From Acanthochromis polyacanthus (taxonomy: Eukaryota > Chordata > Actinopteri > Pomacentridae), in the NCBI RefSeq assembly GCF_021347895.1, contig NC_067123.1:6515828-6579827 (forward strand): DNA of 64,000 nucleotides, written 5' to 3'. Below, piece after piece: positions 42,871 to 55,800 of the stretch (position 1 is the stretch's first letter; each line of letters starts with the position of its first letter). The notes beneath the pieces are model-generated. The model was not told where the DNA came from. It searched no databases and saw nothing but the letters and a program-made list of their open reading frames with translations. The position numbers and the translations under genes were made by a program.

Positions 42871-45800
42871 ATGGATCAGCAGCAGGTTTGTTTCTTTCTC
42901 CAAGCTGATATTGTCTGTCTCTATGAAATATGTGGTGTGCTCATCAGAACCTCCTGAAGACGTTTCTGAACCTTGTTTCCTCATCGACTCTTACACGGGA
43001 TTCGGAAAGTGTTTAGTCCTTGTGGACAGATTTTGAACTCATTTTAGATGCATTAAATTTCATTTTCAGCTTTTTTTTTTTTTCAGTCACTTTATTCAAT
43101 CTTCAAGTCATTTTGGACCAGTTTGAGAGCATGAAGACTTGTTTTCACTCTGACAGCCACATTTTTGCCATTGTTGACAGGTTTTGAGCAGTTTAGACCA
43201 ATTTTGAATCACTGGAGACAGATTTTAATTGGATTTTGGACCAATATTTGTAATTTGACAAATTTTAATTTATCTTCAGCTAGCTTTGAGTCATTCTGGA
43301 TGAGTTTGAGTGCACAAAGACTGTTGTGTTGACTCTTACGCCACTTTTTACTGTTATAGACTAATTTTTAACTTAATTTGGACAGTTTTTTTTTTTTCTT
43401 ATTTAGGATGTTTTTATCATTCTGGACTTTTTTTTGCATTTTGGACAGGTTTGAGTCACTGCACGCTTTGAATTTTGGACCAATATTAGTCATTTTTGAC
43501 AAATTAATTCATTTTCAGCTAGTTTTGAGTCATTCTGGACAAACTTGAATGCATGCAGACTGTTGTGTTCACTCTTGCCGCCATTTTTTTTCCCCCCATT
43601 TTTAGACCAATTTTTACTCTATTTGGACAAATTTTCGTCTTATCTTTGTCACTCTGGACACTTTTTTTGGATTTTGGACACGTTTTGAGTCTCTGCACAC
43701 ACATTTTTATGTAACTTTGATTCTTTTAATGTAATTTCTGGTTTCCTCGTCAGAACCTGGTGGTTGATGAAGACGCCTCTGAAGCTTCTGTCACCAACTC
43801 TTCGGAGACGCCAACAATGATCGACTCTGACGAACCCAACCGTCTGTCTGTCACTCCTGCACAATCGACGATTCAGCCTCAGAACGGGTAATTATCGCAC
43901 ATTAATCAGCAGTAGTTTGACACAGTTCAAGAAATCCGTGTTCTGCTGATTAGAGGTTCCATTTACAATAGCTCAGAACCCCAAAGTCTTCATTTTAGTC
44001 CCACTTAAGGCCAAAAAAAGCAGTAAATTGTCACATTTTAAGAAGCAGTTGCAGATTTCTTTTCCCAGACTAACCATTGCAGCTTTACTTCTGCGTTGCA
44101 GCCCGGACTCTTCTGACGACGTTTTGATGCTCATCCACAAATGGGATCAGCGCCGCAGCACCGTCTTCCTGCTGAAACACCCGAGCCTCCAGATCAGGAT
44201 GAGATCGATTCTCCTCGACTGGCTAATCGAGGTAAATCTTTGCATCTGCCACCATCAACTGGACTGTTTCCGTCTCCAGAGATCAGCTTATGGTTGTTTG
44301 AGGAAAACTGAACCAGTGTAGGACTCAAAAACTGCAGTAAGGACTCTCAACTTTAAGTGCAATAATGAAAATACATGGGAAGTGAATGTTTGTTTCACTA
44401 ATTTCTTCTAGTGTTTGATCTATTATTTATTGATTTAAGCTATTTTTATAGTAGTTCGACTAACCGTGAATGATGCACTAACTGGATTTTTAATGTAGTT
44501 CTACTTGTACCAATGACTAAAGTTCTATTGTATTCTAAGAAAAAAAATGCATAAAACACTGACTGCCAAAACCAAACGCAACATAAAATGAAATGACCTT
44601 TATTCAGGCGTTGCAGGCTGTAGTTTTTAATCCCTTGTAGATAGTGTCAGGAATCTAAGTTAAAAAGTTGTACCTTAACTCTGACAGTTCACTTAACGCT
44701 GTGTTTGTCTCCAGGTGAGTGAAGCCCACACTCTACACAGACAGACCTTCTACCTGGCTCAGGACTACCTCGACCGCTTCATGTTGAAGCAGAACAACAT
44801 AGAAAAGGGAGTTCTGCAGCTCATCGGGATCACCTGCCTGTTTATAGCGTCAAAGATGGAGGTAAGAACGAAAAATGGATCCAAAGTACCTGAAGAATGA
44901 AGTTAAGATCTGCAGTGATGAGAGATAAAAAAATGTCATTATCGCTGCTGAAATAAGTTGTAGCCTTTACATTTCCCTGGTGATGGATAAAGTTTTTCTT
45001 CTTTCCAGGAAGCTTGTCCTCCAAAGGTCTCTCAGATGGCCTACGTGACGGATGGAACCTACTACAAAGAAGAGATTCTTCAGATGGAGCTCGTTATTTT
45101 GAAGGTAATGATGTCAAAAACACATCAACATTTAGTCTTTATGTAGAATAACAGGACTAATTTTACTGTTTTCAAGACTAAAATCAACATGAAACCAAAT
45201 ACCACATGGAATTTTTACAGAAAAAATCTTCTAAATATTTTATATATATATATATATATACACAATTGAGTAAAATTGTCGTGTATTTCTAAAGGTACTG
45301 TAGTAAACATGTTGACTATTTATATTAAATAACTCAGAAAGCCTTGGAGTCTTCAGGAGGACGTGTTTTTTTTTTTTTTTTTTTTTTTTTTAATGGGTAA
45401 CTTAGTGGAAAGTGATTTCTCAGACTCATAATTTGTCATTTTGTTATAAAATAACACAGATGACCACAGAGACACAAAATTATCATTAAAAAGAGACAAA
45501 ATGATCACAAACACATACTGACCAAGAAATGCACAAAGATACTAAATAACCACAGAGACACAAAATGAATGAGACACATAATTATCACATAAAGATACAA
45601 AATGACCACAAAACACCTAAATTTACCACAAACAGAGGTGCAAAGTGAGCACAAAGACCTGAAATGCCCACAAAAATCTGAAAATGAGCAGAAAGACACA
45701 AAATGACTCGGTGAGATGGATAATTATCATTTAAAGAAACAAAATGACCACAAAACAACTAGAATTATTGCAAACGGCCACAAAAATGCACACAATGACC

Positions 45801-48800
45801 ACAAAAGAGACTGAAAATGACCAAAAACAAACTTTCCATGTAAAATTATATATATTGCTAAAAAAGAAATGTCATGATTATCTGAACCTAAAAAAAGAAC
45901 AAACTATTTTTGAATGATTTCATTTTGTTATTTAGCTAATTAGAAGGTGTTGGTTATTAAATTCAGATGTTACTTAGGGGCCGTTTACACGAGGACGCTT
46001 GCAGGTAAAAACGTCAAAATATTTCAACAAAACACCCTATCGTTTATACGAGGACGGCGTTTTGGGGGCTTAAAAATGCAAAAATTTGAGACCGGCCTCC
46101 AGAGTGGAAAAGTAGAAAACTCTCTGCTGTTACGTTTCCGTCTAAACAGCAAAACGCAAAACTTTGCCGAGATCTGACCACGTCGCGTACGCGATTACGT
46201 CACATACGTGCTTTGGTTTGCTGGCCGGTACAAGGACGTAAACAAAGATGTGATTATTTCCATCCTTCGTACCTTCAAGCAACTCTGGCAGCTCTATGTA
46301 CACTACAGGAGTCGTACCAACAAACGTACAGAATCTGTACAGATTCCATTCATGAACATTTACTGCAGCAGAGATCCAAAAAGGGAGAGTGCGCATAGAC
46401 ATGGCAGAGTTTTATCACAGCGCTACCCAGCTGCCTGGCATGCATATCCAATCGAATTCCACACACTATAGAGTCACCATATATATATATATATATATAT
46501 ATACACACTCAGATTTCCTTCAAAACCGCTCGTCTAAACGTGAAATGACAAGACGCCACTTTTGCGTTTTCTGTTAAGATGGTCCTCGTATAAACGTAGC
46601 CTCAGTTGACATTTTAGTGACATCCAGTCATTTTCTATTGTTTCCAAAATAATTATGGGATTTGTACAGACATGATCATAATGAACATACTTTAATAAAA
46701 ATGTATGTAAGCTCTATCCCATAGACTTTAAAAGCTCCTCAGTTATACATTGACTCATCTATTCTAGAAAAGCTTGACCTTCTTCTGCCTGTTTTGTCTT
46801 CCAGACATTGACATGGGACCTCCGTCCTGAGACGCCGCTGTCGTGGCTGAAGTACTACTTCCAGCTCGCATCCATGAGCCCAAACTCAAACCTGCTGGAG
46901 CCGCAGTTTCCTCAAGACGTTTACCTGCTGATGACTCGAGTAGGTGTTTGGATTCAGGTTTTAAAGACTTCACTCAGAGCTGCTGGATCAGGTTTTATGC
47001 AGACGGTAAAATCATGTCCTGACCCTGTATCGTCCTGCCGGCAGCCTCAGATCTTCTTCTGGTCGAGGCTTAAATGTCAGGGTGACTGAGTTTTCTCCAT
47101 CAGGACCTCGACTTTGGAACGACCTGCAGAGTCACTCACTTCTGAAAACCCGCTTTTATGTGAAGTTTACGTGTAGCTTTATTTAATTTTAATGTTCTAT
47201 TTTGCATTATGTCCTGTTTAGTTTAAATGTTTTACTTGTCGCTGCCTGATTCTTCTTGTTTTATTTTAAAATTCCCGTTTTAATGAGGGCTGATCTAGTT
47301 GACCCTTGTGTCGTCCTGCAGGTCAAAATTAACCCGTTTGAAAATGTGGGGGGAAAAAAAAAACTGCTGCTGTCCAACATTTTTGGAAAATCTTGTTAAA
47401 AATTTTTCTTAAGAACATTCACAAATTAATCAAAATCCAGCAAAGTTTGCTGCTGGGTTTTTGTTTTTTTTTTTTTGTGAATGTTAGAAATTTCCCTGAT
47501 ATGTGTAATCATTTTTTGAAAATATTTACAAGAATTTTCTTGCCAAATTTTTTTTTGAAATAAAACTTTCAAGACAAACTTAACGAATTATTGGAATTTT
47601 CTTCCTGAAGGTTTTGCAAATTTTTGGATTTTTTTTTTTTTTTCTCAGACCAAGAAACAATAATTCTTGGTGTCCGTAAATGAGGACAACAGGAAGGTTA
47701 ATTTATCATTTGTACTATTTATTTAATGACTTGTCTCTATCTTTGTCTGTTTCATGTTTTAACTGTTAAAGCACTTTGTGAATGCTGTTCTTAAGGGTGC
47801 TCTATAAAGTTATGGCTCATGTTAAATATTTTTTTTCTTTTTCAGCTTTTAGATCTGTGCATTCTCAACATAGAGGCTCTGAACTTCAGGTCTCAGGTGC
47901 TGGCTGCCTCTGTTCTGTGTCACTTCATACCTCTGGAGAGAGTTGAGAAGGCTTCAGGTGAGTTTGGATCAACAACATTCATGAAAGCAGGAAAACCTGA
48001 GCTGAAGAACTAGAATAGGATCTAAAATGCTCAAATCTCTTTATTCTTAAATATTTAAGTGTGCGTCACATATTGAAGTCCAAATGCAGCTTTAAATCCA
48101 CATTTAGCGGCTCTGCTGTGATGTAAACCTGATTAAACTCATTCATTTACCTTGTGTTTTTTTTCTCCTTCAGGTTTGTCCAAAGCCGTCCTCCAGCCCT
48201 GTCTGACCTGGATGGCTCCCTTTGTGGAGACTGCTGGTTGTACTGGTAACGTGGTGCTGAAGGAGTTCACCGGCGTGGAGCCAGAAGACCGACACAACAT
48301 CCAGGCGCACTCGGACTACATGGCCATGCTGGTTAGTGCTGTTTGAGAACACAAAGCTGTCCTGTGACTTCCACTGATGGATAAACACTGGCCCTAAAAT
48401 ATCCTGGAAAACATGAGCTGTTGAGGAAAAATGATGGTTTGACTGGACAATCGAATGTTCTCAGGCCACAAAGTTTTAGTAGTTTAACCTCCTGTTGGGT
48501 TCTTTTATCAGGAACAGCAATGATGTTCCTGAAACAAAATGTCAGTGGTAACGGGGTCCTAGAATCATTGAGATTTGATGGGTGTGATGTAAAATGTCCT
48601 GCTTCTGTAGAATTCATTTTAGGGCTTTTGTCTGGTGGAGAAGACGACAAATGACATGTTTGTGTCCTCGTGGAGTAGCAGTGTTCTCATGAAAGTCACC
48701 AAATGGGCTCAAAAAATCCAAACCTACTGTTTTATTTGAGGTTCAGTTTGGTCATCGGGGGGGCAAAGAAGAATGTTGTTTTATGAGAAACTCCAGACTT

Positions 48801-49142
48801 ATTTGGTATTTTAAAAACCATTTTCTCCTAGTTCTTTTTATATTTGGTTTCAGGACAAGAACATTTGCACAACTGCACGTTTTAGCATTTTTGCACATTG
48901 ATTATTTGACGTGAAATGTCCAGTTGAAGGAGCTTTTATCATGATAAAATGTAGACAATCAAACTTATTTTTTACAAAATCCAGGAGAAAAATGTTGAAT
49001 TTTACCATGTTAGTTTGAATTAAACATTTAAAACGCACAAATTAAGCAATTACCAGGGGGAAAAAAAAAATCTAATTAATCTTTTTTGTTTTAGGACGCC
49101 GCCAGTGAAAAGATCCTGAGCGGTCAGTTTGCAACTCCATAG
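42871..49142 (+). CDS. ccne2: Cyclin E2-like G1/S cyclin, divergent
   Basis: Coding exons in one frame: 42871-42885 (ATG at 42871, in exon 42856-42885), 43754-43887, 44102-44231, 44715-44861, 45009-45104, 46805-46939, 47846-47957, 48174-48331, 49095-49142. The sum is 975 nt, 324 residues, all GT-AG. The cyclin box begins near residue 65: [12 protein letters not shown] (the MRAIL hydrophobic-patch motif), then [36 protein letters not shown] and EDRHNIQ, all cyclin E signatures. Cyclin E binds CDK2 to drive S-phase entry. ints8 lies tail-to-tail downstream, as for vertebrate CCNE2, which supports that paralogue; sequence alone would also allow a fast-evolving third cyclin E. The protein is about 80 residues shorter than human CCNE2. 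It ends in FATP and stops where family members continue into a TPPxS degron. The start is uncertain: the frame stays open upstream through exons 42709-42757 and 39322-39352, but no in-frame ATG was found there. The chosen ATG has a strong context (A at -3, G at +4). Confidence 0.78.
43080..43720 (+). repeat. About 210-bp tandem repeats in a ccne2 intron
   Basis: TTGAGTCATTCTGGA, GCATGCAGACTGTTGTGTT-like and TTTTAGACCAATTTTTA blocks recur near 43,110, 43,290 and 43,520. Related sequence at 40,850-41,040 precedes the Tc1 insertion, so one array may have been split by it. Confidence 0.6.
45241..45260. repeat. (TA)n microsatellite
   Basis: Ten perfect TA units in a ccne2 intron, continuing into AT-rich sequence on the left. 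A 26-base poly-T lies at about 45,367. Confidence 0.9.
45430..45840 (+). repeat. ACAAAATGACCACAAA-type minisatellite
   Basis: Degenerate units of roughly 30-36 bases (AGACACAAAATGACCAC, ATAATTATCAT) in a ccne2 intron. Confidence 0.65.
45977..46606. mobile_element. MITE with GGCCGTTTACACGAGGACG terminus
   Basis: The left terminus GGGGCCGTTTACACGAGGAC is mirrored at the right by GTCCTCGTATAAACGTAGCC (imperfect complement). The 630-bp interior is GC-richer than its intron and holds a TA microsatellite at 46481-46504. No transposase; superfamily not assigned. Confidence 0.6.
46960..47815 (+). repeat. LINE-like 3' fragment split by a TTAA element
   Basis: Sequence with CTTTGGAACGACCTGCAGAG and AAAACCCGCTTTTATGTGAA resumes after the insertion as GTTAAAGCACTTTGTGAATG with TGCTCTATAAAG, the familiar 3' end of a dispersed fish repeat. 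No protein motif remains. It lies in the intron after ccne2 exon 46805-46939. Confidence 0.45.
47299..47701. mobile_element. TTAA palindromic element, copy 5
   Basis: From TTGACCCTTGTGTCGTCC (one-base change in TTAA) to GAGGACAACAGGAAGGTTAA. The hairpin arms TTAAGAACATTCACAAA / TTTTGTGAATGTTAG are present. It interrupts an older repeat. Confidence 0.7.
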
Positions 49143-49330
49143 CGCAGAGAAAACCCACTGAACCAAAGGAAGACGGACAAACGAAGAGCGTTAAAGAAAA
49201 ACCAACACCGATTCTGTTAAAGAAAAATGAAATCCAGTCTGACTGGGAGAAAACGTCACGACTGCAAACTCTCCAGCATTATTCAGGATGATGATGATTC
49301 TGTGTTTTAAGAGACTTAAATCTTGGCCAA

Positions 49331-49361
<31 letters not shown>

Positions 49362-49653
49362 GTCTTAATGTTTTTTTGGGATTTTTTTTTCTAGCTTTAT
49401 GTTGCAGAAAATGAGAAACTGTAAAAATACAAGTGTCAAGGTTTAAGCTGAAAATCATTTCTAGGAAATGATGATGTGATGTGCAATTGTCTTTACTTTT
49501 TAAATGTTCAGAGGAAATGTTTTGCCTCCTTCAGGGTCGGATGATTTTAGCTGCCTCCTGTTTTAAATGACTTAAATGCGTACTGTACAGAGAGCTGAAT
49601 GAGGAGTCAGTTGTCTGCTTAAAGCGATGCATTATTTGTGGAACTCAGGGTCT

Positions 49654-49800
49654 TTTATTTTTTTTTACTGCATTAATGACCTCAAGTGAATAAATGAACC
49701 GCTGTATTTATGTAGATGTATTTTTCAACCACAAAATAAAAAAAAAAAAACATTTACATTCCCACCCCAACAAAATGCTGCTTTATGTTTTATTTTTAAC
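49654..49800. terminator. Abutting convergent poly(A) signals of ccne2 and ints8
   Basis: Plus-strand AATAAA hexamers for ccne2 are at 49689-49694 and 49735-49740, about 0.55-0.6 kb after its stop. Minus-strand AATAAA hexamers for ints8 are at 49794-49789, only 6 bases past its stop codon, and at 49659-49654. Depending on which sites are used, the two mRNAs end a few tens of bases apart or overlap antisense by about 100 bases. Confidence 0.6.
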
Positions 49801-52800
49801 TAGAAGTAGAGTTTGGCCATCGCCTGCAGGAATCTTTTCTTCCTCTTCTGCGCTGCGAGCTGCAGAACCTCCTCTGGGTTGCTGGTGTTCAGCTCCGTCT
49901 GTCCGATCGCTTTTATCTGGAAAAAGCCAGAAAAACAGGTTAACATTAGGCTTTGTTTCAGGTTGTCCCTTACCTTAATTTCTGCTGTATTTTTATGTGC
50001 TGGGGCAAGAAGTGAACTACTAAAGCTAAGTTAATGCCGTAGCGCTAACAAACTTTTTTTAAAAAGCCTTTGAAATGTAAAAACAGCTGATAATGTAACT
50101 AGAAAAGCACAGGGAGCGTGTCGTGCTCAGTCGTATCATTTCCCACAGATGAAATCTTAAATTCCTACCAGAAATCCACACTTACAGACCTTTCAATAAT
50201 TCACCACAGATCTTCAATGGGGCTCATGTCCAAGGTTTGAGCTGGTCCCTCTATGATCTGGATACTGAGGTTCTGCAGCAGAGTTCTGCTGGTCCTGGAT
50301 GTGTTCAAGGAGCTTTATCTGGTAGAAGCATCCAGTTGGACCTCGATGGAACAGAGCACGTGCAGAAGGGAGGATGGTGCAATACTTGGTCGAGTTTAAT
50401 GAGACCTGACCAACACCAGCAGCACTCGTACAGCCCCAAACCATGATGCTGCCTCCACCATGCTCCACAGTAGCTACATGCTGGAGGAAGATAAAGCTGG
50501 AATCTGGACTCATCTGACCACAGAATCTTCCATTTACTTCCTGTCCTGTTCTTGGTTGGGTCCAACAATGCTGGGCTAAACTGTCTTCTCATTGATCAGA
50601 GGCTTCTTGTAGGACCTGAAGCCATGATCAGTGCTGGTGGAACACCGGACACCAGTTTGGTTTGACCGCTGCTGCTGAAGCTCCTGTGATGTCATTCAGC
50701 GGTTTTCCTGCACACGTGGATCAGGATGCGGTCATTTCTTGCTGCAGAAACTCTTGGATGCCCAGATCTTGGTTTGTCTTCCAAGCTGTTGGTTCGTCTG
50801 TATTTCTGCAGAGTGAATCCAACTGCTGAAGGAAATCTGCACTTCCTTGGATATCTGGCAGCAGCTGGACCATTCCTGTCTGAGATTTTGAATCTTCAGA
50901 CGTGTTTCCTGCATTAGCTTCCTTGTTTTAGCCATTTTTGTCTGAAGAACTTTCAAACGTGCTGCCTTTATACAGACACGAAGCACGGCAACAAGAATGG
51001 TCTTTTAATCAAAAGTGGAACTTAAATGACCCAACACTCAAAATTTACCAATCAATTTTTAATTTTAATGGCTTTTTAGGATTTGTTCAGTATTCTGGCT
51101 GTGACTGAACTAAAAGAAATTACACTTGAAGACCTCAGAGTGGTTCTAAATGCAATATTTCACAAATGCATGGGGCGTATGAAATCGTTTTGACGACTCA
51201 CCGCTATTTGTCTCTTCTCCGTTTCTCCCCGTTTGTGGTGAATATCTGACAACGCAGTCAGGAAGCAAAACAGACTGTAGATATTAGCAGGCTCCTGTCA
51301 GAGATGCGGTATAATAAATAAAAAAAACTGTATTCTGTTGTTTTTCAAGGTCTATAATTAGTTTGCTGAGTAATAAAGGATACGAGTGAGGTACTCCAGG
51401 ATGGTGACGTCCCAGATGTAGTCGTAGAAAGAGTCCATGGCGTCGTGACTGCAGAGAGGAGAATGTTAAACATGTTAGAAATGTATTGTCATGACGTATT
51501 GTAATGTGTTTTCTGTACCTGTTCTGCTCCTGAAGAGCTTTGAACGCCGTCATGTAGTCGACTTCTCTCAGGAACTGACACAGAACGGCCACCTGGTGAT
51601 CAAACAGCCTCGTTTAGAAGGTTTTCTGAGCTTTGTTAGAATTAAAGAGTTATTTTAATCCACTGGTAGTTAAATCAGATTGTCAGACGTGTGCTTTGGC
51701 CTCTACCTGGGTGTGACAGTTCATCATGGAGCAGCACTTGATCATCCTCTTCAGCACCTGAAAGTAAAAGTCCTGGTGTCATTGGGGGATTAATGGGGTG
51801 AAACTGCAGAGACTCTGATGTGTTCCAGGGTTTGAACTCAGTCTAAAGCCTCGTCCACGTTAATATTTAGAAAAACGATTAAATGGCAGAATGGTTCTCT
51901 CTGGTTTTTGATGTAGACTGGCTCAGTATGTTTTGTATTCGTCTGCTTGGAGATATTTTGTACGAAAAAAGGTTTTTTTTGTTCGTGTATCTCAATTTTT
52001 TCCATGAAGATAACATTAAATGAATGATAAATCCAGTGTAGACATTGTTGATGTGTAATAAATGACTATTCTAGCTGGAAACAGCTGATTTTTAATGGAA
52101 TATCTCTATAGAGGTACAGAGGAACATTTCCAGCAACCATCACTCCTGTGTTCTAATGCTACATTGTGTTAGCTAATGGTGTTGAAAGGCTCATTGATGA
52201 TTAGAAAACCCTTGTACAGTTATGTTAGTACATGGATAAAAGTGTGAGTTTTGATGGAAAACATGAAATTGTCTGGATGACCCCAAACTTTTGAAGGACA
52301 GAGTACATCCACATATTTACACATCTAGATAAGAACATACATTTGTACACAGCAGTGCAAAATGACAACTGCTAGAATGATAACATAGTGCAAAAAGCAG
52401 AGAATGCTGTTGTTTGTGCAAAAATATTGCAGAGAAATAAAATAAATTGCTCAGCTGTTAAGTAGAGTTACAGCAGCTCCAAATCATCGCTTACCTTCTG
52501 CTCCAACCTCGACAATTTGCTTGAAACTTTTTTATTTTATCATAAACTCCGGATATTTAAAATGGTATCTGTGAAGTTTTAGATTGATATATCAAGTACA
52601 CACTGAAACTTAAGACTGTGTTTGACTCCACTACTTTAAGGAACTATTAAAGACAAAAACCTGAAATTCTACATGCTATTTCTGTACAACAATTCTCCTC
52701 TAAATTAGGCTTTATGCCTACAAAGTGTCCAGAAGAAACAAAAAAAACAAAATCCATACACTGGGCATTGTGATGCTTGTTGTTTTATTTTAGAAAATAC

Positions 52801-55800
52801 TATATAGGAACAACGGCTATCGTGGAACGTTTTCTCAGAGTGATTTTCTCGTACAGATTAAAATGGAAACTATGAGATTTTAAACTAAAACAGGGTCCAC
52901 AGAGCTTCTGAAATGCTCTCTTTCAGGTACTAAAACTTCAGAATAGCGTGAACAGTTGGCGTACACAGAGCAGAAGTTATGCGTCTAAAAAAATGAGTGT
53001 GGATGCAGCCCTAAAAACTGTACAGGCTCTGTTGATGAGGAGTAATACGTTAAAACTGCAGTGACGGTAGCCGGTTCTTTTACCTGGTCGGTGTAAACGT
53101 CAGGAGGAACAGCTTTGGTGAAGAAGTCTGAACAAACAGCTCCGGCCTGGAGGTAAAAGTTCAGAGCTGCAGAGTACTGATTGGTCACTGCAAAGAGACA
53201 AAACACAGGAAACACTCAGTAAATACGGTCATAAACACTTTCACAGCTTTTCTGTAGCAGAGACGTGACACATATCAGCTTCAAACTGTTTCAAAGCAAC
53301 TTTAATTCAGTCATAAAACAAAAACAACCTTTTACTGTCAGGAGAATTCAAAGTCTGCCTTGAACATATTCAGGCATATTTAAAAAGTAGAATCTGATTC
53401 ATATTTGGGGGAAAACTGTATTTTCTGAAGTCTGAAGAGCTTCTTACCAAAGTAGATGTCAGCCTGTGTGATGAGCCACGACTGGTTGTTTGGGTTCAGC
53501 GTTAAGGCGTACGACACCAGCTCTTTGACCGTCACGGCCACGGCCTCCACGTCCACCGCCTGGATGCTGACCAACACAAAACCTCACCTTCAGGCCGTTT
53601 CTTCCATTCAGTGTCACATCAGAAAGACAAACCTGAACTATCAGCTCTGATTAAAACCTGCATTTCCTGTTGCTAATGGAAGAGTTTTATTGTGAAACAG
53701 TCTCAGAAGCTTCAGTTAACAATAAAAAATGAGGCTGATACCCAAAACTAAACTTCAGGGATTCAGTTAGAAAAGTACTGAGAGCTGAAAATTACAACAC
53801 CAGAGAAACTTCTCACTGATATTCATGTGCAATAATGAAATTATTGTGAAGGAAAAATGACTCTTTCCTCTTTCTAAGGTATTTCCTTGCAGTTGTTAGC
53901 TGACATCATCCTAACTTATCTTCCTGTAGGAGGAAGTCATGTCAGGACTCTGGTTAAGGTTAGATATCGTCTATTCTGACATGACCAAGCAGACCACTTG
54001 TCTCCATGCTGTCTGTTGTCTAAATCTGACCTTCTCCCAACTACAGTAAGATCAGAGAGAATCCTCAGAAGTGATGCTGGCGTTGCTTGCATGAACTGCT
54101 GCTCTGTCGGTGTCACTTCTCCTAAACATCACTCACAACCGAAGCCGTCTGTGTCTCTCCCTGTGTCTGCCTCCACCTCGACAAACTTCCACGACAATAA
54201 TGAAACAGGAAAAGCATTCAGAGATCACAGTACTCTGCTCAGACTGCTCAGAGGTTGTATGATTTCCGACAGATGAAACCTGTTCTATTGTGCTCTGGGC
54301 TGCTTGTTTGTCTGAAGGACGCAACATAAATAAAGTCACTCAGCGGTTTCATGAACAGATAAAATATAGAAGCAGTTCTCACTTGGGGAGCGTAGACGGC
54401 CAGATGGAGAGATGTTCAGCTGTCACTTCATTCACGATGTCATCCTGAAGACGAAGGAAAACCACAAAACAAGAAGGTAAGCAAACACAGCACAGAAAGT
54501 AAGGACATTTGTGTTTGGTAGGGTTTTTTTTCTTTGTTGTAACTACGCTGCTTCTTGGCCATAAATCTTACACCGTTGGAAGGTGTGTTTGTTTCCCTTT
54601 TAAATGGTGCCACATTTGTGAAGATCATGTGTTTGTGGGTTAAGGAGCATTGTGGCATCAAAGAAACAATCTACCAAACACAAATTTTCTTACTTTTTGT
54701 GCTGCTTAGAATTTCTATTATTGCCATTGCAAATTTGCATTGAAATGAATCTCTCTGTGTTTTATAAATAAAAACAAAGCGCATAAGTAGGCTGTAGGAA
54801 TTACTTGTGAGGGCAGTAAAGATGCAGGAACACCTCCACTTCCATCATTACAACAGTTTTTACTCTCGCTTTAGCCTCAGTGGGGCACATAGAAGTCCTT
54901 TTTGTGCTCCATATTCTACCATGTACCGATTAAATCTGCTAAAGACTCACCCTGACGATGCTGTGGAACCTCACAAACAGGGAGATGAGCGTCGTCAGCA
55001 CCAGCGGCTCCTGAAAGAATAAAGACAAAACTCGTCATATTAGCAGCTTTAGCTAATTTAAATGTGTTTAATATTCCCACAGTGAGTGTTTAAGCACCAA
55101 CACTTACTCTGAGCTTCTTGACGAATGTGATGAATTTGCTCCTAAATGGTCGAGACGATGAAAACAAAGCAGAATTAGGTCACATGTTCATCATGATATG
55201 GTGTTACAATGACATTTGCTGCGTACCGCTGCAGGATGCCCATGGACGACTCCCTCTGCTTGATCAAACCCACTCGGCCGTCGTTGTTCCTCTTGTGCTG
55301 GATGGAGATGCTGCAGATCTGAACCACGACGTCCCAGAGCTCCTTGGCTGTTCGACGACTCTCTTTAGGACCTGGAAGCTCTTTGCATGTGGAAGCCAGC
55401 AGCTGACCGAGCTGTCAGGAAGGAAAGGAAAAAGACGGATTTATTTAAAAAAACTGAAAAATGTTATTTCTATTCTAATGAGGATCTCAGAGTCTCCAAA
55501 TATGTTGAACTAAATATCAAAAATGTGAAAAAAAATGGGTCTCAAGACTTCAGATCTTGATGTTTGTTTTCTCTGTATTTTCATCCTGAATGTTTATTAA
55601 AAGCAAAAATTAAAAAACAACCTTTAAAGGTTTAAAAAACATGTACGGAAACTAAATTTCCTGCATTAATGTTCAAGTTTCTGCTGTTTTCGGTCAATTA
55701 CTGGATGATTTGCATCAAACAAATCAACTTTACTGCTGCAGCTGATGTGTAAATGTATTGAACAAACAGGAGTAAATTACTGTAACAAACATTTTATTAA

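Noticed and set aside
39340..42885. MTKE... as the cyclin N-terminus
   Set aside because: That frame hits a stop codon in exon 43754-43887, while the cyclin frame is continuous from 42871.
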